From positions 1,748,001 through 1,812,000 of the forward strand of contig CASBWL010000411.1 in the NCBI GenBank assembly GCA_949130495.1: a stretch of DNA of 64,000 nt, read 5' to 3'. Numbering within the stretch: the stretch's first letter is position 1; each line of letters begins with the position of its first letter. Below are positions 46,757 to 57,814 of the stretch, piece after piece. Position numbers and translations under genes: made by a program. Source of the DNA: Sambucus nigra. Lineage: Eukaryota > Streptophyta > Magnoliopsida > Dipsacales > Adoxaceae. Under the pieces are notes generated by a model. It did no database searches, was not told the DNA's origin, and saw only the letters and a program-made list of their open reading frames with translations.

Positions 46757-48620
46757 AAAGATAAGATTCCAACTTGTGCCCTACCCACAACCACGGGCCT
46801 TACCACTACAACTGTGGAGTTCAAGACTACGACCACGGCCAGGTCGCGAATGGGTCGCAGCTTACTTTTCCTTTCCTTTTATGTTTTTGATACTTGTACG
46901 TGTTTTAACCAAATTAAAACCAACCATCCCTCATTTTAAGTTGTCTTCTTCACAAATAAATTCAAAGAATATCTAAACCCTTTCCTAAGATACCTCTCTC
47001 CATTAATCATATCAAAGAGACTTCAAATATTTTCAAGTAGGGATTCATAGGAGGTTTTCTAAGAAATTAAATTAAGTTTTGAAAGAGGTTTTAAAGAGTA
47101 ATTCAAGGATAAATTTTCAACTCTTCATCCCTCCAATTCAAATCAAGTTTCTAGTTCATCTTTAAGACAAGTTACTAAACTACTTCTATCCTTATATATA
47201 TACACTTATTAATTTCACCTAAACCTTATCCTTAGGCTTAAAATGTATTATAAATCTTTAGGGCTTTGAGATCCATTATTGTATATCTTATTTAGGTGAA
47301 ATTGGTTAGACTCACATGTTATATATTAGAATTTTCCCTTAGTTAATGAATGAAATTTGAAATTGAACCCTCTACAGTAGAATTGCATACTAGGGTTTAA
47401 GACTAATCTTGGATTCATATTTATTTATATTGAATAATTAAGACTTAATTAGTTTGAAAATTCATGTGCTAAGTACGATTTTAGATTTAGCTTTACGAGT
47501 AGTACCTTGGAGAATAAGTTCCTAATAAAGTCATTTAAATCATGCTATGTGATAACTATAGTTTAATTCAATACGTAAATCCATGAATAGTGAAAATCCC
47601 CATGTTCATAATCTTGAAATATGATTAGAATCCCCTTTAATTGATTTTTGTTCTTGGAAATAGGAAATCAAAACCAATTTCATAAGAAAATGATTTAAGA
47701 CCTTGATTACTTCCCTTATGTTATTAGAGATGAAATAATTGTGTAGTTGGATTAGAAAGAGTATGGGATAAATGTTGTTGGCTTATCGATTTATGATTTT
47801 GATTAGTTTATATTTGGTGGATTGCAGTTAGGAATGGAAGTTGGTAGTTTAATTTTCCTACCATTTAATTTAATTCACTCTACTATATCATTAACTAAAT
47901 ATAATGTCCTAATAGTTATCCTAACTAGTAGGAATTCTATCGGGGGTTTCCTTATTTAGATTTCATTTATCAGACGTCCCACACATGGAGTCTAAACACG
48001 AATAAGAGTGATGACTTAAGAGTTATTAAATAACATACTTATCTTATTATAATGTTTAGATTCATGTGTAGTCCCATACTAGATTCATCCTCATGAGTGA
48101 TCCGAGAATCCCATAGTCTTTAATGAAAAGGTGCAATAATTCATCTACGCATTGATTAGAATGGTTCGAAGGGTGGGATTAATGAAGTATAATAACTTAA
48201 TATTGAAAGGTAAGATAAATGTGATGTGTTGAATGGTAATGAATCAATAATTATATGGACCTTTAGATGTGATAAATACTGAATGAGGATTTTGGTTGTG
48301 TGCCGGGAGAGAACACTCTTATGTGGGTATGCTCAGGGATCGCGGTTTTATGTGGGCATCACATTTGATGTTATGTAGATTGGATTGTCTGAGTATTTCT
48401 TACAACACATGGTTTAATTATATGTAAGGTTCTAGCCATGGGAATAACATGCGGCGACTGGTAGTTTGATGGATTTTATGTGTGCGTCACACAGTTTTGT
48501 TAATATATCTAACCATACGAATAACAAGTGATGACGGTATGTGTGACAATTTGTATGTGTGCGTACCACATGTTCTTGAGATAGTTCAGGAGAAGGTCTT
48601 CATGCCTATAAGAGCAAGAT
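46757..48620. other. Long non-coding stretch, possible decayed LTR
   Basis: No protein similarity was seen. From 48290 to 48590 phrases such as 'TATGTGGGTATGC', 'TATGTGTGCGTCACAC' and 'TATGTGTGCGTACCACA' recur with drift, like repeats inside plant gypsy LTRs. No LTR terminus, PBS or duplication could be found, so the identity is only a suggestion. Confidence 0.3.
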
Positions 48621-48639
48621 TTTGATTCTTAGGCTTTTT

Positions 48640-49743
48640 TATTGTTTTGGTGTATCTCGTTACAAACTGGCATCTCAAATCGAACACTATATCTCCAAGT
48701 TCATTCAAAGATACGTTAGTGAACAAGCACCGTTTATGGATTTTTCATCGTCGCCAACACTTTATGGAGGTATAAACTTATGTTTTTCATTGATTATTAC
48801 AAACAATATTTTGATATGATTTAAAATTGAGGCTTTTAATAAAGGGTATTTAGAAATAAAAAAGTTTTTTTTCTCCTTCAAACGAGATTAAGTCTTGTTT
48901 GAACGAGATTGAGTTTCATTCAAATGAGATGGAGGTCTCGTTAAAACTACCTTCAAATGAACTCAAACGAGCCATCCTCGCCTTGACAGAGGTTGGTCAT
49001 TCGAAGCTCGTTAGAAGTCAGTTCGAACGCGAATAGACTTCCGTTAGAATGAGAACTGATATCGTTCGAACGAAACTGTAGTTTTCGTTTGAACGAATTC
49101 TAATTTCATTTGAACGACCCCGCCGCCTCAAAATTCACGATTTTGTTATAAAAAAAAGACTATTTTGTTCAGAATATCTTAAGAACTTTGGCGAAAATGA
49201 TTCTCCAATACCTATTCCAAAGTTTCTCATATTTGGTTTTCCAAAACCAATTTTTTTTCAAATCATACATCCCTATATGTGATTTGTGAGTTTATGAAAC
49301 CCTAGTTTCCATACACCTTGCATAAAACCTTGTAGAGTCCATATTTATGGTTGACTTATGGAACTGGGGTTCTACGGCTAAAGAAAAAGAAGGTTTATAG
49401 ATGGACACCGAGGGAAGACCGCTTCCTATGAACGGCGTTGGATTGTATCATATTCTGTAGAAGAATTGAAGACTCTGCACATTATACTTAGTCATTCTAA
49501 GTAGTCTGTAAGTCTACTGTGTCTATCCATTATTCTATAGTGATGAATAAATGTTTTGCAGTGTTAGGGATTTTTCCTTACTTCTCTGCACACATGATTT
49601 TATTGTGTGTTTGAGTAGAAATAAATTTCAAGTGTTTCATCACATGAATACTTAATTACTAATCAAGATAAAAATTTATTAAAATTGGAATTTATGTGTG
49701 AGGAACCTAGTATAGGGGCTATCCATACGAACCCTCTTTCTCA
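48640..49743 (+). repeat. LTR of Sirevirus-like copia C1 (left boundary uncertain)
   Basis: The right end is fixed by TTTCTCA at 49743, followed after 3 bp by a PBS. C2's LTR ends in the same GTTCTCA style. Inside are a cluster of GTTCGAACGA-type motifs (48878-49120) and a TATAAA box at 49147. The start was not found; a position near 48650 (TGTATCTCGTTAC) is a guess. The 65-codon frame at 48622-48819 is unassigned. Confidence 0.6.
48878..49120. repeat. GTTCGAACGA motif cluster in the C1 LTR
   Basis: About ten copies of (T)CGTTCGAACGA(G) or its CpG-decayed forms (TTTGAACGA, CAAACGAGAT, CATTTGAACGA) occur in 240 bp, in both orientations. TATAAA follows at 49147. The same motif occurs in the unrelated-looking LTR D (58885-58996 and 61757-61846). 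Confidence 0.8.
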
Positions 49744-49746
49744 TTT

Positions 49747-49758
49747 TGGTATCAGAGT
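49747..49758 (+). other. Primer-binding site of C1
   Basis: TGGTATCAGAGT matches the initiator tRNA-Met complement at 11 of 12 bases, 3 bp after the LTR end. Confidence 0.85.
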
Positions 49759-49819
49759 TGATTGCACTAAGTTTTTATGTGATCTATAAAATTTGGGTTT
49801 AAATAGAGAATTTTAATAA

Positions 49820-50167
49820 TAGGGTACCTATTTTTATGGGTCAAATTATGCATACTAGAAAGCTAGTATGAGGTCTGTGTTAAAATCCATTGATGAAAGA
49901 GTATGGATCATTTGTGAAAGAGGGTCGACACCACCCACAATGACTAATGTAGATGTCATAGGTCCAAAACCCATCTCTACATGGACAAAAGATGACTTTA
50001 AATGGAGCAATTTTAACTTGCGCAGATTCAGTGCCATTTGTGGAGTCGTCACCCCTGATGAGCTCCATCGCATTATGACGTGCACCACGTCTAAAGAAGC
50101 TTGTGATATCCTCTAACTCACTCATAAGGGTACTAATGTTGTGAAGGCTTCTAAGCTTCAAAATCTC
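49820..50167 (+). pseudogene. gag: C1 gag N-terminus, truncated
   Basis: The frame reads FYGSNYAY, a stop (TAG), then KASMRSVLKSIDERVWIICE through MTCTTSKEACDIL, stop, LTH. It is a clear relative of C2 Gag at 51190-51530 (DGTNYAYWEARMRSALKAIDERV). C1 has TAG where C2 has TGG in AYWEA; conversely C1 keeps TGG in DERVW where C2 has TAG. Homology ends at KLQNL (50166) and is followed by sequence derived from C2's LTR. The rest of gag is deleted. Confidence 0.85.
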
Positions 50168-50202
50168 ATCAATTTGTTACACCGTTACACCGTTACACGC
50201 CG
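50168..50202. other. Deletion scar with templated filler
   Basis: Between C1 gag and the C2 LTR is 'atcaatttgttac' followed by GTTACACC units and ACGCCGTT. These are partial copies of the first 45 bp of C2's own LTR, which resumes at 50203. Such locally templated filler is typical of end-joining repair in plants. Confidence 0.75.
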
Positions 50203-51055
50203 TTATCAATTTGTTATGTCGCACGCCGTTACACCGTTGAAGAATTCAAGATTCATACAGTCATCAACGGATCCGAATATCAAAAGAAGAAGAGGAATCA
50301 AAGTCTGACAGGCCGGACCGGTCCGCCCAGAATAAAAGAATCGATCCGCCTGCGGACCGGTCCACCTCATACCCGGACCGGTCCACCTACTGAAAAGCCA
50401 GTACACCCCGGACCGCAAGCGAACCGAAGAAGCCTAAAATAAAAAGAACCGATCCGCCTACCCGGATCGATCCGCCTCAGACCCGGACCGGTCCGCCTGG
50501 GATAATCTTCAGCAGATCGTGGTCAGATTTTCTAGGCTAAACATTTCCTTTATAAACCCATTACGGGAAGTGGTTTTCTGAGACTTCTATACACGATTTT
50601 CAGAGCACAAAAACTCTAAGTCTTCACCTATTGAGAACCAAGACTCTAGGTTTTTGATTCACACAAATTTCGAAACACTTGTAAATCACTTTACAACCCA
50701 GGAACGCATTTTTGCTGTTCATACCCTTGTGGAGAAGACCGTTCTTCTTCTTCTTCATTGCAGCCCTCCTGGAAAGGGACATTTCCAACCGCCGACTACA
50801 GAATCCGACACCTGAGGGTAATTCTTAGTCACTTGTATTTTCATTGTAATTCGAAATTGTACCGTTACAATATTATAATGAAAATAAATGGTTTTGCCCC
50901 TTTGGGGGATTTTTCCTCACAAGCATGTGTTTGAATGTTCTTGCTTAGTTCATTATCTTATTCAATCACATATTGTTGCATTTTTAGGGTTTGTTTGAGT
51001 TAAAAGGTGTTTAATATATAATTTTATCATTTGAACGCAAGCACATACGTTCTCA
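50203..51055 (+). repeat. C2 5' LTR, first 20 bp lost
   Basis: It aligns with 57835-58685 of the 3' LTR (853 against 851 bp) and ends with ACGTTCTCA. The first 20 bp of the intact LTR (TGTAAGGACATTTTTGTCCA) are missing here. TATAAA is at 50551-50556. Confidence 0.93.
50312..50500. repeat. GGACCGGTCC motif cluster upstream of the TATA box (5' LTR)
   Basis: About eight units of CCGGACCGGTCCGCCT or its CpG-decayed form (CGATCCGCC) occupy 189 bp. The last ends 51 bp before TATAAA. The same cluster in the 3' LTR (57945-58130) shows independent substitutions, mostly G to A or C to T inside the palindrome. This is the most GC-rich part of the LTR. Confidence 0.9.
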
Positions 51056-51058
51056 AAT

Positions 51059-51070
51059 TGGTATCAGAGC
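51059..51070 (+). other. Primer-binding site of C2
   Basis: TGGTATCAGAGC, a perfect initiator tRNA-Met complement, lies 3 bp after the LTR end CTCA. Confidence 0.95.
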
Positions 51071-51168
51071 AGGTTACGCTAATCTATAGCGTATTCCTAT
51101 TTTCTGCAAAATTTTTCTAAGATATCAATATTCTGAAAAAATTGATTTTTGAAAAAGTGCGTGTTCAA

Positions 51169-53210
51169 ATGAAGAAGTTATATAATACAATGCCAGTTTT
51201 TGACGGGACAAACTATGCCTATTGGGAAGCCCGTATGAGATCTGCATTAAAAGCCATTGATGAACGTGTCTAGATTTTGGTTGAAAGAGGGTGGACTCCT
51301 CCCTCCGTGACTGTTGATAATGTGATCAACTTGAAACCTGTCACTTCCTGGACTGAAGAAGAATTTAAATGGTCATCTTTTAATTCTAAGGGTCTAAGTG
51401 CTATTTCTGGGTCTGTCACACCTGATGAGTTCAAACGCATAATGACGTGCACCACGTCAAAAGAGGCATGGGATGTCTTACAACTCACCCATGAAAGAAC
51501 CAATGCTGTAAAAGAGTCTAAATTGCAAAATTTAACAACTCAATTTGAAACCAACACCATGCATGAATCTGAATGCTTTGATGAATTTTATGCTAGACTT
51601 TCTGACATTGTGAATACTAGCTTTAATCTTGGTGAACATATTCCTAATGCTAGAGTTGTTAAAAAGATTCTGCGTTTTTTGCCTAAGCGTTTTATCCCTA
51701 AAGTCATTGTGCTAAATTCTATGGGTAATTTAAATACGCTAAAATTGGAAGAACTTGTAGGAGATTTGCAAACATATGAAATTGATATGTTCCCTAAAAC
51801 TGCTAAATCTAAAGATAAGAGAATTGCACTTAATGCCCAAGAGAGAAGGAGTGAGGGGTCGGCTAGAAAGAGGGTAGAGTCATCTAGAAAGAGAGAGACT
51901 GACACGTCTGATTCTGAGTGTGATTTTGACTTAGATGATTTGGCTCTTTTTGCAAAAAATTTCAAGAGGATTCTCAAATTTAAGAAAAATGGCAATTTTA
52001 AAGATAAAAAGAAATTTGAGAAAAATAAGTTTGAAAAGAAAAATGAAAAAGATTCCAAAAATCCTCCTAAGAAAGAAAGTGAGAGATGCTTTGAGTGCGA
52101 TGGTATGGGTCATAGAGCCTTTGAGTGTGCCACTCGTCTGAATAGAGAGAAAGGAAAAGCTGTCCTTAATGCTACTCTTAGCGACGACAGTGAGGTCGAG
52201 ACGGTGGATTCAGGAGATTAGTCACCGCATGAGTGTAACTTCACCGCATTCATGGCCAGTAAAGTGAGCACTCTTAGTTCTCTTCACGACGATGAGGATG
52301 ATGCTTCACAGGGACACCTCGATAGTGAGATCGATGTGAGTGACGGGGAGGATGACTCAAGTGAGAGCGAGAGTGATATTCAACGCGCCTACGCTGAGTT
52401 ATATTCTGAGTAATTTAAAACTCAAAAAGAGAAACAAAGCATTAGTCCTTAAGATCACCGGCTTAGAGGAAGAATTAAGAAGAGTAAGAGAGAGAGAGTC
52501 CTCCACCTTCACCGCCCTGAGAGAGAGAGAATCTGCCTATGTCGAGAAAGAGAGTTTGTTTAGAGAGAGAGAGAGTGTTTTTTAGAAAGAGAGAGGGGAC
52601 TTGACTAAACAAGTGGCTAGACTTACGAGTCAGCTCCATTCCTCCGTGGAGACTCGGAAGAAACTTGAAGCCCTTGTTGACCAGCTGACTCATGATCTTG
52701 AGAAAGCACGGGAAGTCAAGGTACAAATCGAGGACAGATCTGGGAAAATCGGAAAGATGCTCCTCGGCCCCGCTTTAGGTTTTAGTGATCGACAAGGAAT
52801 TTGTTATGATGGTGCCTCCACGTCCCAAATTGCCCCTGGACCGGTTCCTGAGTTTACTACGACTCCTTATGGCCATCGTCAAAAACCTCGAAGGAGAGTT
52901 CGACTAAGAAAGGCAAACCAAGGTCCGCCTTTGACTGTGTTCTTTTGTACTTATTGCAAAAGAAAAGGCCACCTTAGGGAGTTTTGCTATAGCATGGGTC
53001 GGACACGACGTACTACTGCTCCACCACGTCATACTGATGAGTTTTCTAGTCTGAGAGAGAGAGTTGAGTTCTTAGCTGCCACATCTCAGAGTTTGATGGA
53101 AGAATTCCGACGGATGTCTTTGCCGTTAGTGAATGCTTCTCACATTCCAGCTAAAAGCAACAACAACAAAGGCAAACAAAAGGTCATCTCTGCTTGGGTA
53201 CCTAAGAAAG
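51169..53210 (+). pseudogene. gag: C2 gag, Sirevirus type, with stops and one frameshift
   Basis: The likely start is ATG 51169 (MKKLYNTMPVFDGTNYAYWE), 34 codons before a TAG at 51271 where C1 keeps Trp. The capsid part runs to about 51800, followed by Lys/Arg-rich sequence and a first knuckle CFECDGMGHRAFEC (52087-52128). A stop follows at 52219, then an acidic stretch, a stop with a one-base frame change near 52409, and an Arg/Glu coiled coil with repeated RERES. Another stop lies at 52583, then a second knuckle CTYCKRKGHLREFC (52946-52987). Two knuckles and a long coiled coil fit Sirevirus Gag. The longest open piece has 316 codons and enters protease. Confidence 0.9.
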
Positions 53211-53551
53211 ATAAAAAGGCCTTCGTTGTTCATGTTGCTCTCAAAGCACACAATACCTCACTGTGGTATTTTGATAGCGGGTGCTCCAGACATATGACAG
53301 GTGATGCCTCATTTTTTACGACTCTTGAGGATTATCAGGATGGCAGAGTCACCTTTGGAGATGGGAGCAAGTCTAGCATTATAGGACGTGGTACTATCGA
53401 GTTACCTGGATTCCCTAAGCTAGAAAATGTTTTGTACGTCAAAGGTTTGAAAGCAAACCTTCTCAGCATTAGCCAGCTGTGCGACACTGACTTTGCAGTA
53501 AAGTTTGACCGGGATGCGTGTAAAGTCTACAATCAAGCCGGTAACTTTTGA
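53211..53551 (+). pseudogene. pol: C2 protease
   Basis: It contains WYFDSGCSRHMTGD (active-site Asp at 53273-53275), FGDGSKSSIIGRGTI, LENVLYVKGLKANLLSISQL and DRDACKVYN. This is a complete copia protease in order, with the D-S-G triad intact. A frame change at about 53545 separates it from integrase, which resumes in the gag frame. Confidence 0.9.
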
Positions 53552-54423
53552 TGCAAGGGGTGAGGACCGAGGATAATTGCTATGGGACTGAGCCCACGCC
53601 CTCACTTGTCTGCAATAGCACCACGATCACTCCTATGGATCTGTGGCACCAACGTCTAGGTCACGTGAACGTTAGAGATCTCAACCGCTTAGATAAAAAG
53701 GACCTAGTACGTGGCTTACCATCTCTTGGAAAGTCAACTTCGACCATTTGTGGACCCTGTCAGACGGGAAAACAAATTCGTAGTCCCTATAGGAAGTTGC
53801 ATTCCATTACCACCTCTCGTGTTCTTGAGTTGATTCACATGGATCTTATGGGTCCCACTCGTACTGAGAGTCTAGGTGGTAAGAGGTACATCCTCGTGAT
53901 GGTAGATGATTTCTCCAGGTACTCCATTGTAAGTTTTCTGAGAGAGAAATCCGATGCTGTAGAATTTTTAACGACCAAGTGTCGTGTCCTGCAAAATCAA
54001 CACGGTGTCACTATTAATAGGATGCGTAGTAACAGTGGCACTGAATTCATAGAAGCAAAGGTAGATCTTTACTGTGATAGCCTCGGGATCAAACATGAGT
54101 TTTCTACTGTGAGAACTCCTCAGCAAAATGGGATTGTTGGGAGAAAGAATAGAACGATCCAAGAAATGGCTAGATCTATGCTTCTAGGTCGTAAAGTTTC
54201 TAGAAGATTTTGGGCAGAGGCAGTGTCTACTGCATGCCACACGGTGAATAGGGTTTATTTGCGTCCACACACACTTCAGACTCCTTATGAGTTGTGGACT
54301 GGAAAGAAGCCCAACCTGGCATATTTCATTATTTTTGGGAGTAAATGCTACATCCTACGGGATAGAGAGCAATTAGGAAAGTTCGACTCCCAGAGCGACG
54401 AGGGAATATTTCTAGGATATTAA
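53552..54423 (+). pseudogene. pol: C2 integrase with two catalytic acids lost
   Basis: The zinc part is WHQRLGHVN then CGPCQTGK (HHCC intact). In the core the first Asp is present (ELIHMDLMGP). The second is Asn in RMRSNSGTEF (codon AAC at 54031), and the Glu expected in 'VERKNRT' is Gly in NGIVGRKNRT (54139-54141). The other copy at 62294 has SDNGTEF and VERKNQT, so C2's residues are derived. The GKK motif (WTGKKPN) and the C-terminal FLGY are present, followed by a stop at 54421. It cannot catalyse strand transfer. Confidence 0.9.
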
Positions 54424-55560
54424 TCAAATAGCAGAGCGTACCGGGTTTTTAACCTGAAGAGCTCTAAGGTTATGGAATCAATAAACGTCACCGTGCAAGA
54501 TGACGAACCTCCGACGGTTATTGATCCTAACTTTCAGTGTGAGGATGAGGATTGTTCTGACAGTGATTTACCTGTTCCTCTCTCACACTCTATGGACCCT
54601 ACTCTTGTGCTATGGGACACACTTGCTTGGGTTCGCAAGAGTCATGACCCGTCTGCCATTGTTGGCGATCCCACTCTAGGGGTCAAGACTCGAGCTCAGC
54701 TAGAGAATGTTGTTAGCCATCTTTGCTACACGTCCAAAGTCAAGCCCAAAAACCATAAACAAGCACTCAAGGATGAACACTAGATATCTGCTATGCAGGA
54801 TGAGTTGCTTTAGTTTAAAAAGAACAATGTCTGGGAACTAGTCCCCCGACCTAGTGAGACTAATGTGATAGGTACCCGGTGGATTTTTAAGAACAAAATG
54901 GATGAAAATGGTACCATAATCAGAAATAAGGCTAGGTTGGTCGCTTAAGGCTACTCACAGATAGAGGGTGTAGACTTTGGGGAGACATTTGCTCCTGTTG
55001 CGAGGCTTGAGTCCGTCCGTCTTCTGCTCGCCATCGCTTGTCATCTGCGCTTCAAGTTATATCAGATGGATGTCAAGAGTGCCTTTCTGAATGGCATTCT
55101 ACAGGAGGAGGTTTATGTGGAACAACCAAAAGGGTTTGAAGACCCTCAGCACCCGGAGCACGTCTACTATCTGAGGAAAGCCTTGTATGGTTTGAAGCAA
55201 GCACCCCGTGCTTGGTACGAGAGGCTTACTTCCTATCTCTTAGCTCGTGGCTTCAAGAGAGGGGGAGTAGATATGACGTTGTTCGTCAAGAGAGATTACG
55301 GTGCTATTTTGGTTGCCCAGGTCTATGTGGACGACATAGTCTTTGGATCCACATGCTCCCAGCATGCTCACCACTTTGAGGAGGAGATGAAAAGTGAGTT
55401 TGAGATGAGCATGGTTGGTGAGCTTACATTCTTCCTTGGTCTCCAGGTTCGTCAGCTAGAGGATGGGATGTTCATCTCCCAATCCAAGTATGCTAGAGAC
55501 CTAGTGAAGAAATTTGGTTTAGACTCCGCTAAGCATGCACGTACACCTATGAGTACCACT
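54424..55560 (+). pseudogene. pol: C2 reverse transcriptase
   Basis: The linker (MESINVTVQDDEPP) leads to TRAQLENVVSHLCYTS and the RT N-terminus NVWELVPRP, GTRWIFKNKMDENG and ARLVA. Then come [13 protein letters not shown] (first catalytic Asp), [16 protein letters not shown] and [10 protein letters not shown] (55324-55335). Stops occur at 54781, 54811 and about 54946; by comparison with conserved copia wording they stand for Trp, Gln and Gln. From 55066 the frame is open for 282 codons. RT residues appear intact. Confidence 0.92.
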
Positions 55561-56268
55561 ACCAAGCTTAGTAAGGACACTTCAGGCAAGGACATAGAGC
55601 AAACCTTATATCGGAGTATGATCGGTAGTCTTCTCTACTTGACTGCCAGTCGTCCCGACATCGCCTTTAGTGTTGGAGTCTGTGCGCGATATCAGGCGTC
55701 CCCAAAAGAGTCACATTTACTTGCTCTAAAACATATTATTAAATACGTGAATGGGACTCTCTCATACGGTATTTGGTATTCCTTTGATACCGATGACCAT
55801 TTTTCCGCCTATTCGGATGCCGATTGGGCCGGGGATGTAGATGGTTGTAGGAGCACTTCTGGTGGGTGTTTCTATTTTGGTTCTGCTCTTGTCTCCTGGA
55901 TGAGCAAGAAGTAAAATTCCATCTCTTTGTCCATTGCGAAGGCTGAGTACATAGCCGCCGGGAGTTGTTGCACCCAACTCTTGTGGATGAAGCAAATGTT
56001 GGAGGATTATGGGATTTCACAGGACACCATGATCATTTCTTGTGATAACACGAGAGCGATTCACATATCCCGTAATCCCGTCCAGCATTCGCGCACAAAG
56101 CACATCAGGATACGTGAGCACTTTATTCGTCAGTTAGTTGAGGAGAACACTGTATCCCTGAGTTTTGTTCCCACCAACCGTCAGTTAGCCTACATTTTCA
56201 CAAAACCTTTAGATTCCCTTAGATTTGAGAGTCTTAGAAAGTATTTGGGGATTTGCACAATTGATTGA
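55561..56268 (+). pseudogene. pol: C2 RNase H
   Basis: It contains [37 protein letters not shown], then a stop at 55912 (TAA for Gln in 'KKQ'). It continues as SISLSIAKAEYIAAGSC, ISCDNTRAIHISRNP, HSRTKHIRIREHFIR and YIFTKPLDSLRF to TGA at 56266. All expected RNase H motifs are visible. The final ORF ends 1.5 kb before the 3' LTR. Confidence 0.9.
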
Positions 56269-57814
56269 GGGTTTGGTCTATGACTAGAATAGTATGCTTC
56301 TTTATGTTCATATCATACGATTCCTATTGCTAGTCTGTTTTATTTGTACCATTTCTTAGTTGTACAGCTATTTATTTATTTATTTATTTTTCTTTTTATA
56401 TTTCTTTTGAAAAATACAAAAAGATTTTCTTTTATATTTTTTGAAAAAGCTCAAAAAGATTTTTGTATTTTTATGCACCTTTTATGGATGCACATTTAAG
56501 ATAGCCAAGTCACACCTTCATTCCATTTATCCATGTGACTGTTTGATAGAGATTTGAGACGCTACATTATTTCATCCATGTGCTTTACTTAGTATGGAGT
56601 CTTTGATATGTAATTAGTGATATATTCCTACATGTTTGACTCCTATATCCTTTATTGCACACATGCTCGGCTATATTTGATTATTACACTTATCTATCTC
56701 ATATTGGCTTGAATGTTCCCATCTCAATTCTGTCTATACAACTTACAATATGCGATAAAACTTGACAAGATTGGAATGCATGTAAAAACCGTTTTGGTGA
56801 GACTGTGTGTTTCTGTATAACGGGGAGGGGCTGCGAAAGGTAATCATCTATCCTTTGCGCAAAAGCCACCGTTAAAAAGGACCTAAAAAATGGAGGAATT
56901 TTAATATCCGAGGTCCAAAGAGGTTAAAAGAGCCCGAAAAAATTTAAAGGCAATAACAATCGCTTCATGCCAAATATGGTCCACTTAGGTTTCACCATCA
57001 ATTCTCCAAAGTTTGAGAATTTAGAATACCTCTATTCAAAATATATATCTGAGGGAGTTTGGTTGGAGAATCTTTAAACGGGTTTGTACTTCCTTGAAAG
57101 TCCTGAAAAAGCATAAATCGTTTTGGACGTTATTGGTGTGAAAATCACTTTGAGCTTTGATTTGTTGATTTGATTGAGTCAATATCTTATATTGTCATTC
57201 TTTTCCACCAAGGGACACATTTGAGTTCATTCGCTAGGAGTATCCAATATTCATTGTGCACATATGTCATGTTTGTATGCATTGATTTTCCTATCGAATT
57301 TGATCACACCACTTCATTTGCGCTATCATCGACTTGGTTGTTTTTGTGTTCATTCATGGTGTGATTTTATCCTAGTGACACCCCACACTTGCTTTGTTTG
57401 TCTGATTTATTCTTCTCATTTGTCTATTTGGGGACATCATAAAAAGGGGGAGAAAGAATTATCATATTTTCGGAGTTTTTTTTTTGAGTTTTTCCGGGAG
57501 TTTTGTGTTTTTGAGATTTGATACAACATGCTTTCTTCATTTGATATCTCATTTCAAACTCGATATGTCACTTGGTATTTTGATTTTTCTCATGTGTGTA
57601 GGTACTACATGGATTATCATTGGATTGCACACCCTGATGAGAAAAGTGTTGAGATTCCTGAAGATTCGAAGAGCAAAACGTTGAAGTCTTATTCAATTGT
57701 ATCTTTCCAGTTTTGGGTTCATGGAAGGGTAGATTTGTATAAGGCATTTTTAGTTGTTTGACAATTCGGATGTTTGTTTTTATGTATGTACCGACATAGA
57801 CATAGGGGGAGATT
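56269..57814 (+). other. C2 3' untranslated tail with multiple polypurine tracts
   Basis: 1.55 kb lie between pol and the LTR, with no ORF of recognised type; no envelope-like protein was seen. Purine tracts occur at 57441-57456 (AAAAAGGGGGAGAAAG) and, next to the LTR, at 57803-57814 (TAGGGGGAGATT). Sireviruses typically carry repeated polypurine tracts here. Short frames at 57170-57761 overlap in several registers and are not convincing. Confidence 0.7.

Noticed and set aside
46469..46976. Frames of 156 and 123 codons
   Set aside because: Both cross the right border of the hAT element and its target duplication, so they are chance frames.
48622..48819. 65-codon open frame near the C1 LTR start
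   Set aside because: No motif, no promoter context, and probably within LTR or flanking repeat DNA.
51588..52058. 156-codon minus-strand frame opposite C2 gag
   Set aside because: Phe/Leu/Ser-rich mirror of a Lys/Glu/Arg-rich gag; a shadow of the real coding strand.
56269..57814. Envelope-like ORF of a Sirevirus
   Set aside because: No frame longer than about 85 codons and no membrane or coiled-coil pattern; the region is non-coding here.
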